In this document: piece by piece, positions 1-10,030 of the stretch
Numbering within the stretch: the first letter of the stretch is position 1
Layout: each line of letters opens with the position of its first letter
Assembly (NCBI GenBank): GCA_937941455.1
Contig: CALDHM010000005.1
Location: forward strand, 62,001-126,000
Reading direction: 5' to 3'
DNA length: 64,000 bases
Origin: an uncultured Pirellulaceae bacterium
GTDB taxonomy: Bacteria > Planctomycetota > Planctomycetia > Pirellulales > Pirellulaceae
Made by a program: the position numbers and the translations under genes
The notes under the pieces: generated by a model
Told to the model about the DNA's origin: nothing
Database searches by the model: none
Seen by the model: the letters and a program-made list of their open reading frames with translations, nothing else

Positions 1-2223
1 CAGCTGTGGCAGGCGGTCCTCGAAAAATGCGGCGATACGTTGTATTCTCAGGACGACATCACCTACTATTCGATGATCGATCAAGTCGAGGGGACGCTCG
101 CGTCGCTCCCCGCCGAGGCTCTCCGTGTCTACCGTGTTACGGCCGACGCCGAGGCCAAACAGATCCTGGCCCGCGCTGGGAACCCCTTGGACGCCACCGC
201 TCTCGGCCAAGTTGTCCGCCGCTATTTCCTCAGTAGTCTCGGCGACGATGCAGCCCTGCAATTGGCGTCCGTATTGATGGATCGCCACGATTTCGTCGGA
301 GCGTTACGCTTGCTCGAAAAAGTGCGCGATCGTCATCCCGATCCTTCGGTGCCGCCATTCGAAGTGCAGGCCCGCCTGGCCCTTTGCCATTTGCTGGTCG
401 GTGAATACGAGGTGGGAGTACAACTGGCGAAGGAGCTTTCGGCAAGCGACGGCGGCGGCGATCTGGCCCGCGCACTGGCCCCTTTGCTGGCTCGGTCCGC
501 TGAGGAACTCGCGACCGAGTTCCAGCTGGCATCGTCGAGTTCGTATCGCAGTTTCCGGGTCCAACCGAACGTTCCCGAGGATTTTCTGGCCGGAAATTTG
601 TACGGTGGCTGGCAGCTGTATCATGACCTGTCGGCCGATGGCGTCGTCAGGTATCCCGATGTTAGGGGGAACGTTATCACGCCGGCCGAGGGCGAAATCG
701 ATTCGGTGGCGGAATCGGTTTCCCAAGAGGAGCGGGCGTTGACGGACGCTTGGGAGCAGTACCAATGGCGACCGAGCCCGGCGGTCCTGATCGACGGCGA
801 GCGGGTCTACTTCAAGACGATCGCTAATTTGATGAGCCTTCCTACGACGCTCGCCAGCGGTCCGGCCTGGCGCAGCGTGTGGTTGAATCAATTCGAATAC
901 GACGATCTCACGCGTGCCATGGAGCAAATCCGCAACAGCTATGGCAACCAACCGGGCTTTGATCGTCCCCGCGACGGCACGCGTCTCCCCGGTGCGCTCC
1001 GTGAAATTCAGCATTTCGGCGACTTGATCCCCTGGCAAATGACAAAGGTAGGCAACACGATTTACTCGCTGGAGGGGAAGAACTATGACATCAATGACAA
1101 TCCTCAGGCGGACTTGGCCCGCCGCCGTGGCTTTCAATACAACACCGCCCTGCGAAGAACTCGCTCCAACGTTCTGGTGGCTTATGATGCCGACACGGGG
1201 CGCGTCTTGTGGACGCTCCCCAAAAATAGCACGTTGAATTTCCGCTCCCCCATCGATCGCCGCGAGCCCGCACCGGCGGCCAACGACCGAGCGGACAATC
1301 CCGCCGCGACGCCACCAAATGCGGAAGAACCGTGGCTCACCAACGGCGGTTTCATGGGAGCACCGCTGGCGTTCAATAAACTGTTGCTGGTCCCCGTCAA
1401 TGTGGGTGGGGCTGTCTATGTGTATTGCTTGGATCCGGCTCAGCAGGGTCAAACCGTTTGGCGGACCTACTTGTGCGACGAGCCGGAAACCGGCGCACCA
1501 CCGTGGGCCCCGATCACCCTGTCGCTGGACGGGACCGACTTGTTCGCCGCCAGCGGGATGGGGGTGCTGTTCGTCCTCGACCCGGCCAACGGAGCGATCC
1601 GTTTCGCGAAACGTTACCGCCGGGATGGAACCACGAATCAAGCTCTGGCGAATATCGGCTGGCAGATGAGCCGTCTGGATTTTGATGGCTGGGAAGAAGA
1701 TTTGATTGTCCCTTACGGCCGACAAATGATTTGCTTTTGTTCCGATTCCCAGCAGATTTTCGCCATCGATCGGTCGACCGCCGAGCGAATTTGGGAAACG
1801 GACATCAATCCGCTGGGCTATCGCGTCGATTACTTGATCGGCGTGCAAAATGACGTGCTGTATGCTGGTGGACGGCACACGCTGATTGCCTTCGACTTGC
1901 AAGGCGAGGGGCGCATGCTGTGGGGGGGGGAGCAGTTTTTCGACGGCGGCACCTCGATGGGCCGCGCCATGCTCTGCCAAAACGGCCTATATGTCCCCGT
2001 CAACGATACGATACTCCGCTTCGATATTTCCAGGCCCCAGGAAGAGCCCCGCCTCGATCGCATCGCCCATGTCAATCTCGGCAACCACGGGCCAGTCGGC
2101 AATCTATACAGCGACGGACAGCGAATTTGGATCCAAGGGCTGAATCGCCTGATCGCGACCATGCCGGTGACCAAAGGCCAGGAACAGTCGGCTCCCGCCA
2201 AACATAAAATGAGGAACCCATGA
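1..2223 (+). CDS. PQQ-like beta-propeller repeat protein, 5' partial
   Basis: The reading frame is open from base 1, so the true start lies upstream of the window; the first possible internal start is a TTG at 40. The N-terminal third (to about residue 180) is helical and TPR-like, with a segment reading RHDFVGALRLLEKVRDRHP. The rest has recurring beta-propeller blades of the PQQ/quinoprotein-like type, for example VLVAYDADTGRVLWTLP, LFVLDPANGAIRF and IFAIDRSTAERIWETD. Family knowledge: such propellers are usually extracytoplasmic and act in binding or envelope assembly; few are real PQQ enzymes. The stop overlaps the next start by 4 bases (ATGA), so it is translationally coupled to the VWA gene and heads a visible four-gene operon. 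A run of eight G at 1921-1928 sits inside the gene without breaking the frame. Fold call is good; the ligand and role are unknown. Confidence 0.8.
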   Translation, partial: QLWQAVLEKCGDTLYSQDDITYYSMIDQVEGTLASLPAEALRVYRVTADAEAKQILARAGNPLDATALGQVVRRYFLSSLGDDAALQLASVLMDRHDFVGALRLLEKVRDRHPDPSVPPFEVQARLALCHLLVGEYEVGVQLAKELSASDGGGDLARALAPLLARSAEELATEFQLASSSSYRSFRVQPNVPEDFLAGNLYGGWQLYHDLSADGVVRYPDVRGNVITPAEGEIDSVAESVSQEERALTDAWEQYQWRPSPAVLIDGERVYFKTIANLMSLPTTLASGPAWRSVWLNQFEYDDLTRAMEQIRNSYGNQPGFDRPRDGTRLPGALREIQHFGDLIPWQMTKVGNTIYSLEGKNYDINDNPQADLARRRGFQYNTALRRTRSNVLVAYDADTGRVLWTLPKNSTLNFRSPIDRREPAPAANDRADNPAATPPNAEEPWLTNGGFMGAPLAFNKLLLVPVNVGGAVYVYCLDPAQQGQTVWRTYLCDEPETGAPPWAPITLSLDGTDLFAASGMGVLFVLDPANGAIRFAKRYRRDGTTNQALANIGWQMSRLDFDGWEEDLIVPYGRQMICFCSDSQQIFAIDRSTAERIWETDINPLGYRVDYLIGVQNDVLYAGGRHTLIAFDLQGEGRMLWGGEQFFDGGTSMGRAMLCQNGLYVPVNDTILRFDISRPQEEPRLDRIAHVNLGNHGPVGNLYSDGQRIWIQGLNRLIATMPVTKGQEQSAPAKHKMRNP

Positions 2224-4763
2224 GCCGATTCCTCGCCACCGATTCTTGGTTGGGACCCTTTTTGCGAGCCGATGTCGAACGCGCGGGCGAATTGCGCTGG
2301 CAGTGGCTGAATTTGCCTGAAAGCTGGTGGGTCTTCGTCTGGTTGCTGATTTTCGCGGGGATCATCGGCATCGCGGTGTGGCTCTACCGCCGCGAATCAT
2401 CGGTCTGCCCCATGCCGATTCGCATGACCCTTGCGGGTTTGCGGGTGGCGGTGCTCGTATTTTTGCTGTCGCTGCTCTTCAAGCCGTCGGTCTATTTTCA
2501 AGAGGTGACCATCGTTCGTCCGACGTTCGCCCTGCTCCGCGATCGATCGCTATCGATGGGACGCCCCGACGTGTATCGCGACCAGGAGCAACTTCAAAGA
2601 CTTGCGGCGATCACCGGGGCGAGTCCGGCGGAACTCGAACAACGGACACTCACGCGGGCTGATCTCGTCAATCGAGCACTGGGACAGCCTCAATCGGCCA
2701 CCGTCGGCAGCATCCGGGACAAGGGTGTGGTGCAAATCATCGATTTCGACGATCGCGTGGAGCCATTGACGCTGATCCCGGATCGAGCCACCGCGGCGAC
2801 CGAGCCGCCATCGGAAGGCGAACGGCCTGCGGAGCCAGTTGACAATCCGGCCGCTATTCCGCCGCTGAATCCTGCCGGGGTCGGCACCGATATTTGGTTG
2901 GCCTTGCGTCAAACGCTCAGCGATACCAAACGGCTGGGGGGCATCATTTTGATCAGCGACGGGCAACACAAGGGGAGCGAAAATCCGTTGGAAATGGCCA
3001 AGCGGGCGGCGGAGCTCGACGTTCCCATCTTTGCGATTGGAGTCGGCGATCCGACCCCCGAACGGAACTTGGCGGTCACCGAGGTCAACGTCCCTAATCG
3101 TGCGTATCTCAATGAGCCTTTTTTCATCGAAGCCGTCTTGCAAACCAGCCTCGCGCCGGACGATCCCGCACGGCAACAGCCGATCGAGGTCCAGCTGCTC
3201 CAACAAGTGATCGATCCCCGCACCGGGCGACCGGGCGAGGCCCAAGTCGTCGATACGCAGACGTCGCCCATCCCCGAAGGCGGTAATCGCTTGCGATTGC
3301 AGTTCAGCCGTTTGCCGGAGGAAGTCGCCAAGTTCGTCTATTCGATTCGCGTCAACGCGATCGAGGGCGAAACCAATCTGGAAGATAACCGCAAGTTGTC
3401 CGCGATCATGGAGGTGGTTGACGAGAAAATCCGCCTGCTCGTGATCTCTGGGCTACCGAACTGGGATTATCAACAGCTGTATCGTTTGCTGATGCGTGAT
3501 CCGACGATTCTGATCAGTTGCTGGTTGCAATCGATGGATGAAACTCGCCTGCAAGAAGGAGACGAGGTGATCGTGGCGTTGCCGCGAACTATGGAGGAAC
3601 TCGGCAAATACAACGCCGTGATCATGATCGACCCGAACCCCGAGGAGTTCGACGAAGCGTGGATTAAGTTGTTGCAGGATTTTTGCCGCCAAAAGGCGGG
3701 TGGACTCGTTTACATGGCCGGACCTCAGTTTTCAGGCGAGTTCCTCTCCATGAACCGGCTGGCGGGAATACGCGAGATCTTGCCGGTTCGCTTTGCGGAT
3801 CCCGGCACGATCGCGGCGTCGCAGGTCATCGCTGAGTCGACCGGCAACACGTCGGGAAGCATGCAGATCGTGCCCTATAATTTGGAGCATCCGCTGATGA
3901 AACTCGCCAAGGATCCCGAGGACGTGCAGCGGATCTGGAGCCAAATGCCAGGATTCCTGTGGAATTTCCCGACCTTGGCGGCCAAGCCGACGGCGCGAGT
4001 CTTGATCGAGCGCGGCGATCAACCGGGGAGTGAAGGGAACCAGCCCATGCTGGTCGACGGTAAATACGGGGCTGGGACCGTCCTGTACTTTGGCTTCCAA
4101 GGGACTTGGAGGTGGCGGAGCGTGGGGGTGCAAGCCCAATACTACAACACCTTTTGGATACAAACCGTGCGGTACCTGGTCGAACAGCGGTCGCTGCAGG
4201 GCAATCGCCGCGGCTACCTCGATGCCGATCAAATCGAATACGAATTGGGCAGCCGCATCACTCTCCTGGGTGAAGCCGTCGATGAACAATTTCGACCGCT
4301 GCAAGCGGACGCGATCAACGCCATCGTTCGCGACGAGGAAGGTCGCACGCAGCGCGTCCGCCTCAAGCAGGTCCCCGGGCGAGTCGGAAAGTACACCGGG
4401 ACACTCAACGCGACCCGCATCGGCAGCTTCGAGGCAAATTTCGAGATCGAAGGGGCCGCGCCGAATCAACTAGAACCGGCGACGTTCCGCGTCACCCCCC
4501 CCCGCGCTGAAGTCACGGCAACTTGGCTGAATGAACGCCTGCTCCGCGACTTGGCCGAGCAATCAGGGGGGGCCTACTTGCATCTCAGCCAACTCGATCA
4601 ACTCGCCGCCAAGCTCCCGCAGCTCGAAACGCGCGCCGAGTTCAATAGCCCACCGCAACCGGCGTGGGACCTCAACCGCTGGTCCCGCGGCCTGGCGTTC
4701 CTGTTCCCTGTCCTGTTGTTGTGCCTCGAATGGGCCCTCCGGAAATGGTACAAACTTTTGTGA
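2220..4763 (+). CDS. VWA/glutamine-amidotransferase-like membrane protein (BatA-like)
   Basis: 847 residues. Two N-terminal membrane segments (about residues 36-60 and 70-90) are followed by a von Willebrand A-like region in which the MIDAS-like segment reads LLRDRSLSMG and a later strand reads GGIILISDGQHKG. A class I glutamine-amidotransferase-like (ThuA/DUF-type) fold follows from about residue 400 (LLVISGLPNWDYQ), and a last membrane helix near the C terminus ends in LEWALRKWYKLL. This order is typical of planctomycete BatA-like proteins encoded beside MoxR and DUF58 genes; those partners would lie upstream of the window. The start is fixed by the ATGA overlap with the preceding gene. A paralogue with the same layout lies at 34951-37236. 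Probable role is envelope assembly or stress tolerance, by family analogy only. Confidence 0.8.
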   Translation: MSRFLATDSWLGPFLRADVERAGELRWQWLNLPESWWVFVWLLIFAGIIGIAVWLYRRESSVCPMPIRMTLAGLRVAVLVFLLSLLFKPSVYFQEVTIVRPTFALLRDRSLSMGRPDVYRDQEQLQRLAAITGASPAELEQRTLTRADLVNRALGQPQSATVGSIRDKGVVQIIDFDDRVEPLTLIPDRATAATEPPSEGERPAEPVDNPAAIPPLNPAGVGTDIWLALRQTLSDTKRLGGIILISDGQHKGSENPLEMAKRAAELDVPIFAIGVGDPTPERNLAVTEVNVPNRAYLNEPFFIEAVLQTSLAPDDPARQQPIEVQLLQQVIDPRTGRPGEAQVVDTQTSPIPEGGNRLRLQFSRLPEEVAKFVYSIRVNAIEGETNLEDNRKLSAIMEVVDEKIRLLVISGLPNWDYQQLYRLLMRDPTILISCWLQSMDETRLQEGDEVIVALPRTMEELGKYNAVIMIDPNPEEFDEAWIKLLQDFCRQKAGGLVYMAGPQFSGEFLSMNRLAGIREILPVRFADPGTIAASQVIAESTGNTSGSMQIVPYNLEHPLMKLAKDPEDVQRIWSQMPGFLWNFPTLAAKPTARVLIERGDQPGSEGNQPMLVDGKYGAGTVLYFGFQGTWRWRSVGVQAQYYNTFWIQTVRYLVEQRSLQGNRRGYLDADQIEYELGSRITLLGEAVDEQFRPLQADAINAIVRDEEGRTQRVRLKQVPGRVGKYTGTLNATRIGSFEANFEIEGAAPNQLEPATFRVTPPRAEVTATWLNERLLRDLAEQSGGAYLHLSQLDQLAAKLPQLETRAEFNSPPQPAWDLNRWSRGLAFLFPVLLLCLEWALRKWYKLL

Positions 4764-4790
4764 TGAACCTGTGACGAGACGGCTCCCGAT

Positions 4791-7010
4791 ATGACATCGA
4801 TCCCCAAGACCACGACTGCCGACAACGCCATCGCCTGGGTGCGATCGCGACTGTCCGCGCTGCGCTGGCAACTCCGGTGGTGGGTTTCGGTGCATGGCCT
4901 TGGCCGCTGGCTCTGGGTGGTCCTGGCGATCTTATTGGCGGATATGGTGCTGGACCGCTTCTTCAAAATGGACCTGCCCCAACGGTCCATCATGTTGATC
5001 GTGATGGTGGCAATCGCGGGTTACATCTTGTTTCGATCGGTGATCAAGCCGTTGCGCAGGAAGGTCAGCGACCTGGGGTTGCTGCACGAGGTCGAGCGGC
5101 AGCATCCCGCGCTCGATCAGAGCTTGATCTCGAGTTATCAGCTCGCTCAGGAACGCGATCTCGAATCGCGGGGCGTTTCGCCAACATTGGTACAGTCAAC
5201 GGTGCACCTGGGTCTGAACCAAGCGAGGTCGGTCGATTTCGCTGCGATCTTCAATCGGCAACAGACGTGGCGCGATGCCTTGATCCTGGCCGCGGGAATC
5301 CTGGCGGCCGCGGGGCTTGTCGTGGGATCGTTGACCAATGACTTTTTGCGTACTTGGTCGCGGCGAAATCTCTTGTTGACGGGCGATCGTTGGCCCCAAG
5401 TGACCAATCTCGAGATTGTGGGAGCTAGCGATGGTCGCATTGTGGTCCCGATCGGCACCGATTATCGGCAACTGGTACGCGTGACTGAAAATAGCTCCGT
5501 GACGAACGTGGAAGTCACGCTCGAAGCGGAGCATGCCGGCAACCGCACACTGCAGAAGATGCGACCGACAGGGCGAGAGTCGGGGCGGGAACATGTTTTT
5601 ATCTTTCACAGCATCGCAACCCCCTACCGCATTCGAGCCAGTGGAGGGGATGCCGTCACCGATTGGGTTGAATTCCAATTGGTCGAACCGCCGGCCGTTC
5701 TACAGATGGAACTCGTCGAGCACCTCCCCGCCTACACGGGGCGCGACCCGACTCCCCTCAGCGGCAGCGGGCCCCATCGCATCCTCGACGGCAGCCGCGT
5801 GCAAGTGAATCTCACAACCAACAAACCGGTTGCCGTTTGCGAACTAAAGCATGACCAGCGCTCGATCGCATTCTTGGAGCCTGTCGACGAAACCCGCATG
5901 CGTTTTCAGACCTGGCTGGATAAAACCACGGGCACTTTGCTGGGAGGAAAATACTCGATCGGGTTGATCGATGACTCGGCGCTGGCCAATATTCGCGACT
6001 TTCATTTCGTGCTCCGCAACAGCGAGGACAAACCGCCGGCGGTCCGCGCTCGAACGCTCGGAATCAGCGGTCTAGTCGTTCCGCGGGCGGTTGTCCCCGT
6101 CGAGTATTCTGTGGAGGATGACTATGGCCTGATCCGTTTGGCGTTCGAAACGGCCTGGGTCAATGACGATGCCAGCCAGAAATCGGAAGCGAATTTTCCC
6201 GTGACGACTTGGCCGAACCGCCCCCCAGTGGCTGAAGCGGAAGATGTCGCGGTGCTCGAACTTGAGCGCCTGAAGCTGACGCCGGGAACCAGTTTGCGGT
6301 TCGCGCTCGCCGCCGATGATCATCAGCAACCTGCCGCGACGGGCCGCAGTCGAGAATTTTTGATTCGAATCGTGTCCGAGGAAGAATTGCGGGCCGATTT
6401 GTTGCGCCGCGAGATCGAGCAACGGAAGTCGTTCCAGCAGGCGTACGACGCCCAGATGAACTTGATTGCCGAGGTTCGCCAAGTGGCCGCCATCCCCAAC
6501 GAAGGGGGCACTGCGGAGCAGATTCGCGAACGCATGCAAAACGCATTGGTCAACTTGTTCCGGTCGCAGCGCGGAATTGGGACCAGCGTCAATCTGATCG
6601 CCAAACGCTTCGAAGAATTTCTGGTCGAGGTCCAGAACAATCGCCTGGACGAAGAAACGGCCAAAATCGACCCCGCAAGGACGATTCAAAACCGCTTCGA
6701 GCGCGAGATCATTGTGCCGATCCGGAACATGGACAACGGGCCCATTGCGGATGCTGCTCGCACGCTCGATCTGTGTCGTCGGCATATCGACCAAAGCGAG
6801 CCGTTCCGAGCGGCCATCAGCCAAACTTTGGAAATCCAAGAACAGATTCTCGAACAAATGCGTCAAATTTTGGCGGCCATGGAATCGTCGGAAACTTTCC
6901 AAGAGATGGTGAACCGGCTCCTGGAAATCAAGCGGATCGAGGAATCGCTGCGCAAACAGTTGGACGGCAAGGGGAATCTCAAAGGGATCTTTGATGATTC
7001 ATCGAAATGA
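4791..7010 (+). CDS. DUF4175-like membrane protein with C-terminal coiled coil
   Basis: 739 residues. Three hydrophobic helices lie in the first 180 residues (about 38-57, 65-85 and 156-180). A beta-rich extracytoplasmic region follows (about 200-500), then a long charged helical tail rich in Glu, Gln and Arg that is likely coiled coil. The gene starts 27 bases after the VWA gene, and its end overlaps the reading frame of the next gene, so it is part of the same operon. Proteins of this shape in planctomycetes are often annotated DUF4175 or hypothetical. Family membership is suggested by topology rather than by a catalytic motif; no enzymatic motif is visible. Inference: a structural partner of the VWA and coiled-coil proteins encoded on either side. 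Confidence 0.65.
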   Translation: MTSIPKTTTADNAIAWVRSRLSALRWQLRWWVSVHGLGRWLWVVLAILLADMVLDRFFKMDLPQRSIMLIVMVAIAGYILFRSVIKPLRRKVSDLGLLHEVERQHPALDQSLISSYQLAQERDLESRGVSPTLVQSTVHLGLNQARSVDFAAIFNRQQTWRDALILAAGILAAAGLVVGSLTNDFLRTWSRRNLLLTGDRWPQVTNLEIVGASDGRIVVPIGTDYRQLVRVTENSSVTNVEVTLEAEHAGNRTLQKMRPTGRESGREHVFIFHSIATPYRIRASGGDAVTDWVEFQLVEPPAVLQMELVEHLPAYTGRDPTPLSGSGPHRILDGSRVQVNLTTNKPVAVCELKHDQRSIAFLEPVDETRMRFQTWLDKTTGTLLGGKYSIGLIDDSALANIRDFHFVLRNSEDKPPAVRARTLGISGLVVPRAVVPVEYSVEDDYGLIRLAFETAWVNDDASQKSEANFPVTTWPNRPPVAEAEDVAVLELERLKLTPGTSLRFALAADDHQQPAATGRSREFLIRIVSEEELRADLLRREIEQRKSFQQAYDAQMNLIAEVRQVAAIPNEGGTAEQIRERMQNALVNLFRSQRGIGTSVNLIAKRFEEFLVEVQNNRLDEETAKIDPARTIQNRFEREIIVPIRNMDNGPIADAARTLDLCRRHIDQSEPFRAAISQTLEIQEQILEQMRQILAAMESSETFQEMVNRLLEIKRIEESLRKQLDGKGNLKGIFDDSSK

Positions 7011-7044
7011 ACCGCATCGCGAATCAACGCCTGTGAGGTGCACT

Positions 7045-9075
7045 ATGCATGCTCGTATCGTAATGGTCGGGCTCCTGTTGAGCTTGTTTGGACTGGGGCA
7101 TCCCATCAAGTCCATCGCACAGCCGCCGCAGACTCCGGCGAAAGACCCAGCTGGTGACGTCAAGAGCGTTCTGGGGGAACGCCAACGGCTCGTCGAGCGG
7201 AAGATGAGCGAGCTGGAGGCCCGTTTTGCGGCCATCGCCGAGCAACTTCGCGAAAGGGAGCCCGAGCGAGCCAACCGCTTGGTCGCCGCCTATCAGCGGG
7301 CCAAGGAAACGTTACTCACCGAACGGATGGCCCGAATCTCGCAACTGATCGATCAGGGGCAAACCGGCGAGGCCCTCGTGCTTCTCGATCAGGTGATCCT
7401 CTCGCTCGACGAGCTCGTCAAGATGCTCGTGGATACCCGCGGCAATCAGCTGGACCGCCAGCAAGAAATCAAAATGCTCGAAGAATGGCAGAAGGAGATT
7501 CGCCAAATCCAAGCGGAGCAGCAGAAGGAAAGTCGTGAGACCGAAAACGTCTCGCAGAAGGACGCAGCGCTGCAGCGTCTCGATGCTCAAATCAAGGAAT
7601 TGGAGAACTTGATCGGGCGGCAAAAAGACCTGCGCGAAAAAACGCAAGGTGCCGCCGGCTCGGGCCTGCGGGCGCTCGACAAAATTGCCGACGAGCAGTT
7701 CGAGGTCCGCAAACAGACCGAAAAATTATGGCGCGATGTGGCCGGACAACTGCCCGGGGAAGCGGAAAAACGCGCGGACATCAACGCCGGTGCAGAGCAA
7801 CCGAACCAGGGCAAACCGGCGGATCAAAATGCTCCCCAGAAAACTGGCGATGGAAAATCATCCTCTGGCGACGCGCAGCCCGGTAAGCAAAGAAGTGGTG
7901 ACAACCCGAATCCGCCGAATCCCACCGGCAATCCCTCTGCCGAGAACCCCGTAGTCTCACCCGCTCCTGGGCAAAAGCCTTTGCAACAAGCCGAGCAGGC
8001 CCAACGCCGCGCCGAGGAAAAACTAGCCAGCGGCAAATCTCTCGACGCGGAGCGGCAACAGGATCAGGCCATCAAGAGCATGGAGGAGGCGAAGTCGGAA
8101 CTCGAAAAAGAAAAACGGCGGATCGCCTCGCTGCCTCCAGAGGCCCTCAAACAAATCGCCCAAAATCAAAAGCGGCTGCGCGACAAATCCAGGGAAATCG
8201 CCCAAAAGATGCGCGACGCCCCCAAGCCGAAGCCCAATCCCGACCAAGAGTCGGCGGGAAACAACCAGCCCCAGCAACCTGGCCAACAATCGATGAACGA
8301 GGCCGGCGAGTCGATGCAGAAAGCGACCAATGACCTCAATCAAGACAATCCCGAAGACGCTGGCAAAAACCAAAAAGAAGCCGAAAAAAACCTGCAAAAG
8401 GCGCTCGACGAAATCGAGGAACGCCTCAGCCAGCTGCGGGAGGAAACCCGCGAGGAGAAACTGGCTCGCCTCGAGTCCCGCTTTCGCGAAATGCTCGATC
8501 GGCAAAAGGTCGCCAGTACGATGACCATCGAGTTGGACGATCGCCGGAACAGCTTTGGCAAATTCGAGCAACGCGACCGGCTGGTGTTGATCCGCCTGGC
8601 CACGGAAGAAACAGAAATCAACGAAATTGGCCAACAGGCTTATGATCTGCTGCTGGAGGATGGTACCAGTGTGGTTTTTCCTGAAATCGTCTACCACCTC
8701 AAGAACGATCTGCTCCGCGTCAGCCAACTCCTGGCGTCAGAAAAGACCGATCAACTGACGCAAATGATCCAACGCGACATCGAATCCAACCTCGAGGAGT
8801 TGCTGGACGCTCTCAAGAAAGCCAAAAAGAAAGGCGGGGGCGGGGGCGGTGGAGGTGGCAGTTCAAAACAACCGCTTCTCGAAAAATCTGCCGAATTGAA
8901 AATGCTCCGCGCGGCCCAACTGCGCATCAATCGCCGCACAAAACAAATCGATACGCTCCAGGCTGAGCGAGGTGCGGACGCCGATTTGGCTCGTGAGGCG
9001 GAAAACCTTTCGCAACTCCAGGCGCAATTGCTGGAGATGGCCGAGCGAATCATGGCGGCCGATGACGATCAATAG
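7045..9075 (+). CDS. secreted coiled-coil protein of the VWA operon
   Basis: 676 residues from the ATG at 7045. That start is preferred to the in-frame ATG at 6991 because it begins directly with a signal peptide (MHARIVMVGLLLSLFGLG, ending near SIAQ). The mature protein is almost entirely charged helix: long coiled-coil stretches rich in Glu, Lys, Gln and Arg, a low-complexity Pro/Asn/Gly-rich linker around residues 255-330, and a run of nine glycines followed by SSKQP near residue 595. It is the last gene of the operon begun by the PQQ-like and VWA genes. No enzymatic domain is seen. It may be an elongated periplasmic scaffold, which is inference from composition and context. Confidence 0.65.
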   Translation: MHARIVMVGLLLSLFGLGHPIKSIAQPPQTPAKDPAGDVKSVLGERQRLVERKMSELEARFAAIAEQLREREPERANRLVAAYQRAKETLLTERMARISQLIDQGQTGEALVLLDQVILSLDELVKMLVDTRGNQLDRQQEIKMLEEWQKEIRQIQAEQQKESRETENVSQKDAALQRLDAQIKELENLIGRQKDLREKTQGAAGSGLRALDKIADEQFEVRKQTEKLWRDVAGQLPGEAEKRADINAGAEQPNQGKPADQNAPQKTGDGKSSSGDAQPGKQRSGDNPNPPNPTGNPSAENPVVSPAPGQKPLQQAEQAQRRAEEKLASGKSLDAERQQDQAIKSMEEAKSELEKEKRRIASLPPEALKQIAQNQKRLRDKSREIAQKMRDAPKPKPNPDQESAGNNQPQQPGQQSMNEAGESMQKATNDLNQDNPEDAGKNQKEAEKNLQKALDEIEERLSQLREETREEKLARLESRFREMLDRQKVASTMTIELDDRRNSFGKFEQRDRLVLIRLATEETEINEIGQQAYDLLLEDGTSVVFPEIVYHLKNDLLRVSQLLASEKTDQLTQMIQRDIESNLEELLDALKKAKKKGGGGGGGGGSSKQPLLEKSAELKMLRAAQLRINRRTKQIDTLQAERGADADLAREAENLSQLQAQLLEMAERIMAADDDQ

Positions 9076-9284
9076 AATCCAAAAATTGCCGCGGCGAGCG
9101 AGATGGTTTATAACCAAGGCGGCGACGGGTGGTACGCTGGCAATGCCGCAGGATGGTTGGCGGTGATGTGGTGAACACGCTGTAGCCAATGTTTCGCTTG
9201 CGGAGCAATGCAGGTGCCGTTGGGGACCTGAACCAGTACGGTCAGCGGCCGTAAGTCGATGTGAACGTTTTGAAGGTGTTTTTT

Positions 9285-9430
9285 CTCGTAGCCCGCCGCG
9301 TTAGCAAGGGGAATTTGGGAGCTCGTAGCCGCAGTGAGTTTCCCTCGCTGACGCGTCGGGCTGCGGGGTTTGTCATTGCTTACGCTTCGGCCTGGGGATT
9401 TTTCCCTCGCTGACGTGTCGGGTTACGAGC
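9285..9430 (+). repeat. dispersed repeat family D, cluster of three related units
   Basis: The 457-base gap between the envelope operon and the hydrogenase operon holds no convincing gene. It contains inverted and direct copies of a short element: one unit reads CGTAGCCCGCCGCGTTAGC, and two others contain TTCCCTCGCTGACGCGTCGG (about 9350) and CCCTCGCTGACGTGTCGGG (about 9406). The opposite orientations would allow large hairpins. Elements of this CCCTCGCTGACGCGTCGGG type are, from general knowledge, abundant in Rhodopirellula-like genomes. Copies related to this one occur at about 25796, 45964 and 59202. Confidence 0.65.
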
Positions 9431-9532
9431 ATGCCGTTGCTGGCGAGTCGGATCGCGCTTTTTTCTGTGAAAACGGCATTGTCGCTACGCCGTTGGAAGG
9501 GGAGCGACGGCTCCAGCAGAGGGTTTTCGAAC

Positions 9533-10030
9533 ATGTCGCAAGAATTGTCTGAATTCGATTTCTGCCGGGGACTTAGCGACACCAGCCGTATTCGTTTGGC
9601 GGAGTTGATTTCCCCCGTTGAACTGGGTGAGCATCAAATCGTCTTTCGCACTGGCGATCCTGCGGAAAACAGTTATCTGATTGCGGATGGTTTGGTAGCG
9701 CTGGAGATCTGCGCCCCGGGCGTTGGCTGCCGACGCATGATGACGGCCGGGCCGGGCGAATTGATCGGTTGGTCGCCGCTGGTGGAGGGGGCCCGTTATG
9801 CAGCGACAGCGCGGACGGTGGGCCGATGCCGTTTGCTAAAAATTTCCGGCTCCGCTCTGCGGCAGGCCTGCATGGCCGACTCACGTTTCGGCTTCGAAAT
9901 CATGCGGAGCATCGTGAACGTCCTCTCAACTCGGATCAATGCCGCCCGTCTGCAGTTGCTCGACATGTTCGGTCCTGAGGGCGTGGGCCAAGGGGGAGAA
10001 CCAGCTTCCGTCACTTCACCACGGGGATGA
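9533..10030 (+). CDS. cyclic-nucleotide-binding-fold (Crp-like) protein without HTH, leads hydrogenase operon
   Basis: 165 residues from the ATG at 9533, chosen because an AGAGGG ribosome-binding site lies 9 bases upstream and the longer frame adds only a non-homologous extension. Residues 10-125 form a cupin/CNMP beta-barrel like that of Crp/Fnr proteins (ELGEHQIVFRTGDPAENSYL, then GPGELIGWSPLVEG). The protein ends after the long C-helix (about residue 150), and the winged helix-turn-helix of true Crp/Fnr regulators is missing. The stop overlaps the hydB start (ATGA), so it is coupled to the hydrogenase genes. It is therefore more likely a small-molecule or redox-responsive partner of the enzyme than a DNA-binding regulator; that is inference. 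Confidence 0.75.
   Translation: MSQELSEFDFCRGLSDTSRIRLAELISPVELGEHQIVFRTGDPAENSYLIADGLVALEICAPGVGCRRMMTAGPGELIGWSPLVEGARYAATARTVGRCRLLKISGSALRQACMADSRFGFEIMRSIVNVLSTRINAARLQLLDMFGPEGVGQGGEPASVTSPRG

Noticed and set aside
1921-1928. Eight-G tract in the PQQ-like gene, and C-runs at 4495, 32907 and 37249, as phase-variation sites
   Set aside because: The coding tract does not break the frame and there is no sign of a switched alternative product; the others are isolated or intergenic.
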